NCBI GenBank assembly: GCA_020024325.1
Contig: JAHHTY010000005.1
Span: 1-53,326 of the forward strand
Length of the DNA stretch: 53,326 nt
Direction of reading: 5' to 3'
DNA from: Negativibacillus sp.
GTDB taxonomy: Bacteria; Bacillota; Clostridia; Oscillospirales; Ruminococcaceae
Position 1 is the stretch's first letter, and each line of letters starts with the position of its first letter. Below, in pieces: positions 41,953 through 50,229 of the stretch. The notes beneath the pieces were generated by a model. It did not search any database and was not told where the DNA came from. It worked only from the letters and a program-made list of their open reading frames with translations. Made by a program: the position numbers and the translations under genes.

Positions 41953-43146
41953 TTAGCAAAGTTGTTCAAAAATGCAATCCAATTCATGGTAAAATGCCAT
42001 TGTTCCTGCACCCAATAGATTCCCTCTTTCTGCTAAAGGGGAACAACAAATTTCTGCGTTTTTTTGGAACATATTATTCTCTTGATGGTGATAGTGATTC
42101 CCGATAATTTCTGCAATATCCGGATACAATTCTGGAATTTCTCCGCATAAAATCACTTTCTCTGCCGAATACAGCTGAACCAACATCTCCACTGCAACAG
42201 CCGCATAACTTGCCATATGCTCCAAAATTCTTACTGCCCAATCTTCTCCACGTTGATGGGCGGCAAAAAATTCCTGAGCAGTAATGGAAGGCTCCAGCTT
42301 TCGTGCATCACTCAAGATAGAATCTAATGACAAAAAAGTTTGCAAACATCCACGTTTTCCACACTGACATAATGTACCTGACGGGTTAATGCAGACATGT
42401 CCGAGCTCCCCTGCCATATTGGCATTGCCTCGAAACACTTCACCTCGGAAAATAAGGGACGAACCCACGCCTTTTCCCAGATTGAGAACTGCTGCTGCTT
42501 CATAACCTTTTGCAGCACCAAATAACTCCTCTGCCTTGCTTCTTGCCTTCAATTCATTATCCAACAGTACATTCTCAATTTCTGTTGTTTTAGAAATCAG
42601 TTCCGCCAAAGGAACGTCTTTCCAATGAAAACAGGATGCAAATCGGATAACTCCTCTTTCACAATCAATGATTCCTGGGCTTACCACTCCACAGGTATGA
42701 TAACGCTGCCCGGTTTTGAGGGCACACATTTTCTTTTGAATCATAGCTGCAATTCGATTGCAAACATATTCCGGAGTAGCTCGACTGAAATTTTCTTGAT
42801 AGGTAACACTGTCAATGACATTTCCATAAAAATCCACTTCACCTACTGTAATATGGTTTGCTGCTACCTCTACTCCAAGATTCCTTATTTTATGTGCAGA
42901 TACCTGAACCATCTTCGATTTTCTGCCAACGGTGGAAAGAACATCTTCTTTATTATCCACTTCTTCCAGCAAACCAACATGAATCATTTCATCTACAAGC
43001 CTGCCCGTTGCCATCGAACTTAACCCGGTTTCTCGTGCTAACTGAGCTCGAGAAACCGCTCCGTCTTTTTGTACCTGATTAAAAATTAAACGGAGATTCA
43101 ATCGCTTCATCTGGTTCTTATCAATCTTCTGACACAGTTTCTGCAT
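41953..43146 (-). CDS. ROK family transcriptional regulator
   Basis: A 397-aa NagC/XylR-type protein: N-terminal helix-turn-helix (about 28-60, VSRAQLARETGLSSMATGRL) and a C-terminal ROK sugar-kinase-like domain with the zinc motif CQCGKRGC (about 262-269). ROK regulators respond to sugars or sugar phosphates. It is 41 nt downstream of the M42 genes on the same strand, so it may control the peptidase/opp locus; the signal is unknown. GGAGGGAG precedes the ATG. Confidence 0.88.
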   Translation of the reverse strand: MQKLCQKIDKNQMKRLNLRLIFNQVQKDGAVSRAQLARETGLSSMATGRLVDEMIHVGLLEEVDNKEDVLSTVGRKSKMVQVSAHKIRNLGVEVAANHITVGEVDFYGNVIDSVTYQENFSRATPEYVCNRIAAMIQKKMCALKTGQRYHTCGVVSPGIIDCERGVIRFASCFHWKDVPLAELISKTTEIENVLLDNELKARSKAEELFGAAKGYEAAAVLNLGKGVGSSLIFRGEVFRGNANMAGELGHVCINPSGTLCQCGKRGCLQTFLSLDSILSDARKLEPSITAQEFFAAHQRGEDWAVRILEHMASYAAVAVEMLVQLYSAEKVILCGEIPELYPDIAEIIGNHYHHQENNMFQKNAEICCSPLAERGNLLGAGTMAFYHELDCIFEQLC

Positions 43147-43187
43147 AACATCTCCCTCCGTTTTTCCTCCGTTTTCGTTTTATGCCC

Positions 43188-44204
43188 TTAATTTTCGATA
43201 TCTTTTAAAAGGGCATAAATCATATTTTTCATATGATTTAAATCTTCCTTTGAAACCATAGCAGAGATGGTGTTTGGATAACGGCATGGCAAAGCCAGCG
43301 ACAGCACACGAACTCCATCACAGGAAAGCTGAATCTGGCGGCTTTCGTTTTTCGCTGTGCTTCGTTCTAACTGCTGTACTGCCAGCTGTTTTTCTTTTGC
43401 TGTCTTAATACATTGCTGATATAATTCAGTATCATAATAGGTCATCTGGTCATGCAGAGAAATTGCAGGACCTTTTCCCAAAAAGCAGTTGTGTTTTCCA
43501 CCACGGACATCATCTGCCGGAGCTGAACCGATAATGAAAGCAATGTCCGGATCAATAGCAAACGCAGCATTTGCAGCACCGCTTGTCATTGCCTGGGTGC
43601 TGACATTGAATACAACGTCTGCATCATATTCCCAATCTTCGCAAAGCATCTGAGCCAACAAGGCACACACTGCTCTGGTTTCCATTGCTTTACCGGTTAT
43701 ATAGCCATTTCCGAATTCTGTGACACCTTCTCCTGCAAAGGTTATCTGTGCCCCTAAAGAAACTGCCTGTTCTGCACTCTTTTTAGAGGACGCACCAATA
43801 TCAATATACAGCTGGTCAATCGGAACCGGTCTGTCCTGTTCTTCTTTTGTTTGCAGATGGATTGGTTTTGTGCCGATTACACCAAGGGTCTTTCCGTCAA
43901 TACGAACGGCTTTGCCCAGCACCGCACGGCTGTCAATATCCCCCACATTTGCAAAAGAAATCAGTCCATCCTCACGAATTCCGGTTAGCATAAAACCTGT
44001 TTCGTCCATATGTGCTGTAATCATAACCTTCTTTGAGGTCGGATTTTTTCCTTTTTTGTGACACAGCAAATTGCCTCTTGCGTCTGTGTGCCACTCACAA
44101 TGTCCATCAACACACTCGATCAGAGCCTCTCTTACTTTATCTTCTCTGCCAGAAATTCCATCCAACATATATAATTTTTCAATCAATTCCATTGTTTGCA
44201 TCAT
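43188..44204 (-). CDS. M42 peptidase-like protein lacking the catalytic set
   Basis: A 338-aa homologue of M42 aminopeptidases. It keeps H65 and D67 of the first metal motif (AHMDETG), but aligned with the neighbouring intact gene it has E175-T176 where KALDDR has D-D, Q204-A205 where MEEVGG has the catalytic E-E, SAP where VDVSF has the metal Asp, and N311 where RYMHTP has the His. It is therefore unlikely to be a two-metal peptidase. It follows the active paralogue by 18 nt and is cotranscribed. A regulatory or structural partner role is inference. Confidence 0.85.
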   Translation of the reverse strand: MMQTMELIEKLYMLDGISGREDKVREALIECVDGHCEWHTDARGNLLCHKKGKNPTSKKVMITAHMDETGFMLTGIREDGLISFANVGDIDSRAVLGKAVRIDGKTLGVIGTKPIHLQTKEEQDRPVPIDQLYIDIGASSKKSAEQAVSLGAQITFAGEGVTEFGNGYITGKAMETRAVCALLAQMLCEDWEYDADVVFNVSTQAMTSGAANAAFAIDPDIAFIIGSAPADDVRGGKHNCFLGKGPAISLHDQMTYYDTELYQQCIKTAKEKQLAVQQLERSTAKNESRQIQLSCDGVRVLSLALPCRYPNTISAMVSKEDLNHMKNMIYALLKDIEN

Positions 44205-44222
44205 TCTCTTTCCCCCCTCTGT

Positions 44223-45236
44223 TTATCTAATCTTTTCTGCTACATAGGCTGCTGCCAGTTTTGCGGTATTTTCCATATCTGCAGCACTAATAACCTCTAC
44301 CGGTGTATGCATATAACGCAGTGGGATACAGGTACAAGCGCCTTTTGCACCGGCTCCGGATGTAATAATACCATCGGCATCGGTTCCGGTGCGATATCCT
44401 GCATATACTTTTACCTGATGAGTAATTCCATGTTCTCTGCCAACTTGAGCCATATCCTCAGATACTTCTCTGCTTAAAATCGGGTTATGACCCACCATTG
44501 GACCTTCTCCCAGCTGTCCTCCCTGATGAGTCTGTAATTCCGGCGACAGAGCAAAGCTGACATCCACCGAGATACAATGTGTAATTGGCTGAAGGGCGTT
44601 TGCACCGGTTGCGGCACCCATACCGCCTACCTCTTCCATAACGCTCAAAAGCAGGGTAATAGAGCAGTCGGTTTTCATTTCTTTGAGCATTCTTGCAGCA
44701 GTAATCATTGCTGCACAACCGCATCGGTCGTCCAACGCTTTGCTGGATACTTTGCCTTCCAACAGATGTTTAAAGCTGCCGATATAGGAGATTCTTGTAC
44801 CGATTGGAAATTCTTCCTCTGCCTGTTCACGGGTCATTCCTGCATCAACATACAGCTGATCTACGGTTGGATTTTTTGCGGGGTTATGCTCTTCCGAAGC
44901 AACAATTCCTCTGCGGTCACCTTTTACACCATGAATCCAAACCGGAGATGCTGTTGCAACTCTACGGTCAATTCCTCCGCAGCGTGTTACTTTTAAAAAT
45001 CCATTTTCATCGATGCCGCATACCATTAAACCAATTTCGTCCATATGTGCTTCCAGCACAACATGAGGTTTATCTGCCGACTCTTTTTTTACAGTGCAAA
45101 TCAAGCTGCCCAAAGGTGTTCTGCGAATCGGACCTAAATCTTTAATTTCTTCCTCTAAAATATCTGCAATTGGCTTTTCAAATCCTGCCACACCACAGTT
45201 TTGCGTCAGTTTTTCCAGCAGCTGAACAATTTCCAT
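44223..45236 (-). CDS. M42 family aminopeptidase
   Basis: A 337-aa cytoplasmic metallopeptidase of family M42 (FrvX/tetrahedral aminopeptidase type). All site residues are present: H64 and D66 in EAHMDEIG, D169 in KALDDR, E201-E202 in VMEEVGG, D225 in VDVSF, and H310 in RYMHTP. It removes N-terminal residues from short peptides, fitting the upstream Opp importer. AAAGGAAG precedes the ATG. It lies beyond the opp terminator and is followed by its degenerate paralogue. Confidence 0.93.
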   Translation of the reverse strand: MEIVQLLEKLTQNCGVAGFEKPIADILEEEIKDLGPIRRTPLGSLICTVKKESADKPHVVLEAHMDEIGLMVCGIDENGFLKVTRCGGIDRRVATASPVWIHGVKGDRRGIVASEEHNPAKNPTVDQLYVDAGMTREQAEEEFPIGTRISYIGSFKHLLEGKVSSKALDDRCGCAAMITAARMLKEMKTDCSITLLLSVMEEVGGMGAATGANALQPITHCISVDVSFALSPELQTHQGGQLGEGPMVGHNPILSREVSEDMAQVGREHGITHQVKVYAGYRTGTDADGIITSGAGAKGACTCIPLRYMHTPVEVISAADMENTAKLAAAYVAEKIR

Positions 45237-45306
45237 GCGTTTTCTTCCTTTCTTTCACATAGATCTACATATTTTCCTCTATTTTTAGTTTACAATATTT
45301 TCAGAC

Positions 45307-45342
45307 CAAAAGGCAGAACACAAAAATGTGTTCTGCCTTTTG
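45307..45342. terminator. Terminator of the opp operon
   Basis: A 16-bp perfect stem CAAAAGGCAGAACACA/TGTGTTCTGCCTTTTG with a 4-nt loop, 33 nt past the oppA stop codon. Confidence 0.9.
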
Positions 45343-45374
45343 AGATTGCCATCAATTATAGATGTAACAATGCA

Positions 45375-47336
45375 CTATTCTGCAATGTAAGCGTTTACAA
45401 GAGCTGCATCCCAAGCCCACTGGCTGTCTGCATCAAAGTTTTTAATTTTTGTGTTATAAAAATCAAAGTTCTCAGAGCAGCTGATTGGCAGGTCAGGCAG
45501 AGCTTTGTTAAATTCCTGCTGATATGCCAGCCATTTTGCAGACCAGTCTTTGTTATCGCCAGGAGCTACTTTCTTCATAGCCTGTGTAACTTCTACCATG
45601 TCTTTATCTCTGATGTAGTTACCATTGTAGGAGCCCATATACTTATCTTCGTCACTGAAGAAGTACCATGCTGTGTTAATGGTAGCAAAACCGGTGCTTA
45701 CGTTAAACATATTGTAAACCGGTTCTTCAATATTTTCACGGAACATATTATTCAGAACAACAGCCCAGTCCATCTTAGTTGCTTCCAGATTCATACCGAT
45801 TTTTTCCATTTCCGGAGGCAGCATGGTCAGCAGCAGGTTTGTGCCGTCGCTGTCAGTACAAGCCCATTTGATGGTCAAAGGCATCAGCTTACCGTCAACA
45901 TCTTTATGACGGATTTTATCTGTACCTTCTACAAACTCTTCGCCTTTTTCGTTCAGAGTCCAACCACCGTCAATCAGAAGTTGTTTTGCTTTTTCGGTAT
46001 CCAAAGAATAGTGGTTCAGGGTATCAGCCAAAGCATCTTTGTTATCCTGATATTCCCACAAAGAACGGCTGTAACAACCATCTACAACAGTTCCGTAACC
46101 CTGGGACATTTGTTTTGTATACTCATCTCTGTCAAAGCAGTAAGCAATTGCCTGACGAACTTCTCTGAACTGTGTAGGACCGATATCACATACAAACAGG
46201 AATTTGGAGTAAGAACTGCCATCGTAAGAAATGGAATCCAGTGCAGCACCTGCATCAATCATATCCAAACCTTTGTTGATTTCTTCGCCGCCGCTAACAC
46301 CACGGATCAGGTCAACAGTTCCTGCTTTCAGCTCATCCATCTGAGTTGCTTTTGTAACGGTCTTAACAATAATTTTTTCGATATGTGGTTTTGCACCGCG
46401 GTAGTCACCAACATATTTGTCGTTGCGAGTGATGGTACAAATCTTTGTTGCAGGATCATATGTACCGAAATTGTAAGGGCCGCAGGTTACTTTTGGCAGG
46501 AAACGGTAACCGGTTGTAGAGTTACCAATGGTTTCGCCCAGCAGTTCGTTTGTGAAGGCACCTTCAATGTAAGCTCCGTTACCATCGTCTTTTACATCGC
46601 AATCCGGTGCAATAACAGAGATTGGATATGGGTTAACAGTAGCAAGTGTCAGCTCATAGTAGTTTGGCAGCTCATCTGCTGCAATAGTCATAGAGAACTG
46701 ATAATCGCCCAGCAGACGAACACCGGAGAATTCTTTCTTTTCTCCGCCGTTAAATTCTTTATAACCTGCAAGACTTGCAAGTGTAGCACTGTCTGCCTGC
46801 AAAGATTCAAACTGAGAGGAAGAAACCAGCAGTGCAGAGAAAACATAGTCTTTTGCTGTGATTGGAGTACCATCGTTCCAAGTCAGGTTTTCATTCAAAG
46901 TGAAGGTGTATGTCTTGGAACCATCTTCATTTTCTTTTGCATCATATTCTTTTACAACAGTTGGGTCAACTTCAAATTTGCCTTCTCTGGTGAAAATAAT
47001 ATTGGAATATCCATGAATCAAAGATTTGATTCTGTTGTTTGCTTCACCGTTTGTCCAACCTGACATAAAGTCGTTTGTAACATCAGAACCGACACCAACA
47101 ACAACTTCTCCACCGATTGGTGCGTCTGCCGGTGGCAAACCGGAAGCTTCTTTGCTATCTTCTTTTGCTTCCTCTTTTGCCTCTTCTTTGTTCTCCTCTT
47201 TGGACTCTTCTGTCTTGTTTTCCTCGGTTTTTTCTGTTTCGTTAGCATTTGTGGAAACTGTTTCTCCTCCGCCACATGCTACCATAGAAAGGGACATAGC
47301 CATTGCCAAAAGCACAGCGAGTATCTTCTTTCTCAT
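45375..47336 (-). CDS. oppA: Oligopeptide-binding lipoprotein OppA
   Basis: A 653-aa family 5 solute-binding lipoprotein. The lipobox is SMVAC (about residue 21). A Glu/Lys-rich linker follows (about 28-65, EENKTEESKEENKEEAKEEA), then the binding domain with the family signature around TYTFTLNENLTWNDGTPITAKDYVFS. It is longer than the usual 540-600 aa, mostly by the linker. It captures peptides outside the membrane for OppBCDF. It is the last gene of the operon, and the extra promoter at 47662-47690 may raise its level. Confidence 0.93.
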   Translation of the reverse strand: MRKKILAVLLAMAMSLSMVACGGGETVSTNANETEKTEENKTEESKEENKEEAKEEAKEDSKEASGLPPADAPIGGEVVVGVGSDVTNDFMSGWTNGEANNRIKSLIHGYSNIIFTREGKFEVDPTVVKEYDAKENEDGSKTYTFTLNENLTWNDGTPITAKDYVFSALLVSSSQFESLQADSATLASLAGYKEFNGGEKKEFSGVRLLGDYQFSMTIAADELPNYYELTLATVNPYPISVIAPDCDVKDDGNGAYIEGAFTNELLGETIGNSTTGYRFLPKVTCGPYNFGTYDPATKICTITRNDKYVGDYRGAKPHIEKIIVKTVTKATQMDELKAGTVDLIRGVSGGEEINKGLDMIDAGAALDSISYDGSSYSKFLFVCDIGPTQFREVRQAIAYCFDRDEYTKQMSQGYGTVVDGCYSRSLWEYQDNKDALADTLNHYSLDTEKAKQLLIDGGWTLNEKGEEFVEGTDKIRHKDVDGKLMPLTIKWACTDSDGTNLLLTMLPPEMEKIGMNLEATKMDWAVVLNNMFRENIEEPVYNMFNVSTGFATINTAWYFFSDEDKYMGSYNGNYIRDKDMVEVTQAMKKVAPGDNKDWSAKWLAYQQEFNKALPDLPISCSENFDFYNTKIKNFDADSQWAWDAALVNAYIAE

Positions 47337-47360
47337 TTTGAAACCTTCCTTTCAATTTTT

Positions 47361-47378
47361 GTGTGTAAAATATCACAC
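47361..47378. repeat. Short inverted repeat upstream of oppA
   Basis: GTGTG and CACAC separated by 8 nt form a small dyad between the 65-aa gene and oppA. It could be a weak hairpin or protein site. Confidence 0.3.
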
Positions 47379-47431
47379 TAAATTTATTTAAACCCGAACA
47401 ATAAACTTCTTCTATTCAGGTTTGTAACAAA

Positions 47432-47629
47432 CTATCGCAAAAAGAACAACCAAATAACTGCCAAAAAAATTGCAATTACAACTAAGATTGCCGGCAAAAA
47501 TGTGATGAGGGCGGCAAGTATCATTGCCAGCGTATCATTTTTTTCCAGAGGTGTTTGTTCCAAAGTTTTCTGAAAATCTTTCTCACTTTTGTCCGGATGA
47601 ACTACCCTGTTGATTTTATTCCAAAACAT
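47432..47629 (-). CDS. Small single-span membrane protein in the opp operon
   Basis: A 65-aa protein with a charged N-terminal half (residues 1-32, KINRVVHPDKSEKDFQKTLE) and one strong hydrophobic span (about 34-62, LAMILAALITFLPAILVVIA). It has an excellent ribosome site (AAAGGAG) and its own promoter, and it sits between oppF and oppA on the same strand, so it is very likely expressed. I do not recognise a family. It could be an accessory subunit or regulator of the transporter, with the N-terminus in the cytoplasm (inference). Confidence 0.75.
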   Translation of the reverse strand: MFWNKINRVVHPDKSEKDFQKTLEQTPLEKNDTLAMILAALITFLPAILVVIAIFLAVIWLFFLR

Positions 47630-47661
47630 TTGGTTCTCCTTTCTGTCATCATACTTCCAAT

Positions 47662-47690
47662 ATTATACTTCTAACATACCTTATGGTCAA
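47662..47690 (-). promoter_or_regulatory. Internal promoter before the 65-aa gene and oppA
   Basis: Minus strand TTGACC (47685-47690), 17 nt, TATAAT (47662-47667). The -35 box lies in the end of oppF, and the -10 box is just past the oppF stop codon. Confidence 0.8.
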
Positions 47691-49239
47691 GGATGTGATG
47701 ACAAGCGACAAAATGCCCCGGTTCTATCTCCCGGAAATCTGGAGCAACCTGTTGGCAAATCTCGGTACAGTAACGGCAGCGGGTATGGAATTTACAGCCT
47801 TTTGGCGGATGCACCGGGCTTGGAATATCACCTTCCAGCAAAATAGCTTCATGCTTTTTGTCCACGTCTGTTGTTGGAATAGCAGAAATCAACGCCTCGG
47901 TGTACGGATGCAGTGGCTGTTTAAACAGTTCTTCCGAAGTTGCCAGCTCAACCATGTTGCCCAGATACATAACACCGATTCTGTCTGAAATGTATTTTAC
48001 TACGCTCAGATCATGGGTAATAAACAAATAGGTCAAATTTTCTTTTTCCTTCAAATCAGATAACAGGTTTAATACCTGTGACTGAATTGAAACATCCAGT
48101 GCAGATACAGCCTCATCACATACAACAAATTTAGGCTTTACTGCCAAAGAACGGGCAATACCGATACGTTGACGCTGACCACCCGAAAACTGGTGTGGAT
48201 AACGATGCAGCATAAATGGCTGCAAACCGCAATCGGTCATTACTTTTAAAACATAATCCTGCATTGCCGCATTGTCCGATTTAAAGAATTTGTGTGCAAT
48301 CAAACCTTCTCCGATAATCTGACCCACTGTCATACGTGGATTCAGCGAAGAGTATGGGTCCTGGAAAATCAACTGAAGATCGCGTCTAAGCTGCCTCATT
48401 TCGTTGTAATTGAGCTTTGCCAAATCAATTCCGTCATCTCTGTTGGCTTCATGTTTCTGGAATTGCTCATCTTCGGCATACTGCTGACGAAGCTGTTCAA
48501 TCTCATCTTCATATTGGTCTACCACTTCTTTTTTTGCGTTGGCAGCGTCTGTTTTCTTCTTAACTTCTTCTTTTGCAGTTCCCAGCTTCGATTGGAAAGA
48601 AGATACATCTTTATTCTCTCTTTGAGCCTCTAAAATTTTTGCCTCGATGTCCTCCTGCTCCAATGTGGCTGTTTCCAGTTCACTCAAAGCCTGATGCCAA
48701 TTAACAGAAGCTTCATGTTTTTTATTGAACAGCTCAGAAACTTTTGACATATCATTTAATGTGATAAAACCACCAATCAATTGAACAATGTCCAGATAAG
48801 AATCGTTTGCCTCTTTAACAATTTTATCTTTTTCTTCTTTTTGGGCATTCTTTTCAGCTTCTGAAAGCTTTTCATATTTTGCCAGATATTCTGTCATCTT
48901 AGATTCCAGATCCTGCCATTTTTTCTTTCTTCCCGGCAAATCTTTCAGAACATCTTTTACATATTCCGGTGCTACGGAATCCAGTGTTCTTCCATAGTAC
49001 ATTGTTTTACCATCGGTTTGATGATACAGCTGCAACAACGTTCTGCCAAATGTAGATTTTCCACAGCCCGATTCGCCTACCAGACCAAAGGTTTCACCTT
49101 CGTAAATATCAATGGAAATATCATCATTTGCATGTACAAATTCCTGCTGTTTATTAAAAATAGATTTCTTGCCAATTGGGAAATATTGTTTTAAATGAGA
49201 AATTCTTAAAAGAATTTTCTTTTCATTATTTGTTTGCAT
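47671..49239 (-). CDS. oppF: Peptide ABC transporter ATPase OppF with coiled-coil insertion
   Basis: A 522-aa OppF-type ATPase. All ATPase motifs are present: Walker A GESGCGKST (55-63), Q-loop FQDP (292-295), signature FSGGQRQR (351-358), Walker B FVVCDEA (371-377) and the FITHDLS switch, with the OppD/F C-terminal extension. Normal relatives have about 45 residues between Walker A and the Q-loop; here there are about 230. The extra part (about 88-272) is highly charged, with long helices rich in Glu, Lys and Gln (LSELETATLEQEDIEAKILE) that predict a coiled coil. Start ATG with AAGGAGGGG; it overlaps oppD by 14 nt. Confidence 0.92.
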   Translation of the reverse strand: MQTNNEKKILLRISHLKQYFPIGKKSIFNKQQEFVHANDDISIDIYEGETFGLVGESGCGKSTFGRTLLQLYHQTDGKTMYYGRTLDSVAPEYVKDVLKDLPGRKKKWQDLESKMTEYLAKYEKLSEAEKNAQKEEKDKIVKEANDSYLDIVQLIGGFITLNDMSKVSELFNKKHEASVNWHQALSELETATLEQEDIEAKILEAQRENKDVSSFQSKLGTAKEEVKKKTDAANAKKEVVDQYEDEIEQLRQQYAEDEQFQKHEANRDDGIDLAKLNYNEMRQLRRDLQLIFQDPYSSLNPRMTVGQIIGEGLIAHKFFKSDNAAMQDYVLKVMTDCGLQPFMLHRYPHQFSGGQRQRIGIARSLAVKPKFVVCDEAVSALDVSIQSQVLNLLSDLKEKENLTYLFITHDLSVVKYISDRIGVMYLGNMVELATSEELFKQPLHPYTEALISAIPTTDVDKKHEAILLEGDIPSPVHPPKGCKFHTRCRYCTEICQQVAPDFREIEPGHFVACHHILDHKVC

Positions 49240-50218
49240 GACGCCCCTCCTTTTCCGGATAGAAACAACGCACCAGATGATCGTCCTCTAAAGCGAGGAG
49301 CTTTGGTTCTTCGTTCATGCATTTTTCAGTTGCATATTTACAGCGAGGTGCAAACTTACACCCTTTTGGTAAATCCAGAGGATGCGGCACAGCTCCCGGT
49401 ATTGCATCCAATCGAACGCCTGTAGGTGTATCTAATCTTGGAATAGAAGTCATTAAGCCCTCAGTGTATGGATGGCTGTATGTATTTGTACCGAAAATTT
49501 TGCGAACAGGTGCTTTTTCAACAACCTGACCACAGTACATAACTGCTACTTCATCTGCCATTTCGTTGATAACACCTAAGTTATGGGTAATAAACAAAAT
49601 GGAAGTTCCTTTTTCTTCTCTCAAATCATTCATCAGTTTTAAGATTTGAGCCTGAATTGTAACGTCCAATGCAGTTGTTGGCTCATCGGCAATCAACAAT
49701 TTTGGACGGCAGGCAAGAGCCATAGCAATCATAACACGCTGGCGCATTCCGCCCGAAAGCTGATGTGGATATTGCTTCACAACCTTCTGTGGGTTTGGAA
49801 TACGAACATCCGAAAGAATTTCAACCGCTTTTTGAGCTGCTTGTTTTTTGCTCATCTTCTGATGAACCATAAAAACTTCACTCAACTGACGTTCAATCGT
49901 AAATACCGGATTCAGTGAAGTCATTGGCTCCTGGAAGATAACAGAAATCTCATTACCCCTGATTTTATACATTTCTTCTCTGGTACATTTGGAAATTTCT
50001 CTTCCGTCAAACCAAATTTCTCCACTATCAATGCGTCCATTTCCATCAAGCAGATGCAGAATGCTCATCGCAGAAACGCTTTTTCCGCTTCCGGATTCTC
50101 CTACAATTCCAAGCGTTTTTCCCTCTTCTACGGAGTAAGAAACACCATTTACTGCTTTAACAACGCCTTTTTTTGTATCAAAAAAGGTATGCAAATCTTT
50201 TATTTCCAGCAAAGACAT
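49226..50218 (-). CDS. oppD: Peptide ABC transporter ATPase OppD
   Basis: A 330-aa ATPase of normal length for OppD/DppD. Walker A is GESGSGKS (about 39-46), the Q-loop is FQEP, the signature is LSGGMRQR, Walker B is LLIADEP, and the switch is FITHNLG. The C-terminal cysteine-rich oligopeptide extension (GCKFAPRCKYATEKC) is present. It pairs with OppF to drive import. Gap of 11 nt from oppC. Confidence 0.95.
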   Translation of the reverse strand: MSLLEIKDLHTFFDTKKGVVKAVNGVSYSVEEGKTLGIVGESGSGKSVSAMSILHLLDGNGRIDSGEIWFDGREISKCTREEMYKIRGNEISVIFQEPMTSLNPVFTIERQLSEVFMVHQKMSKKQAAQKAVEILSDVRIPNPQKVVKQYPHQLSGGMRQRVMIAMALACRPKLLIADEPTTALDVTIQAQILKLMNDLREEKGTSILFITHNLGVINEMADEVAVMYCGQVVEKAPVRKIFGTNTYSHPYTEGLMTSIPRLDTPTGVRLDAIPGAVPHPLDLPKGCKFAPRCKYATEKCMNEEPKLLALEDDHLVRCFYPEKEGRHANK

Positions 50219-50229
50219 TTGTTTTCCTC

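Noticed and set aside
45201..47063. A 620-codon plus-strand open frame opposite oppA
   Set aside because: It mirrors the codon pattern of oppA on the other strand, is rich in Cys, Phe and His, has no ribosome site and no domain. It is a shadow frame.
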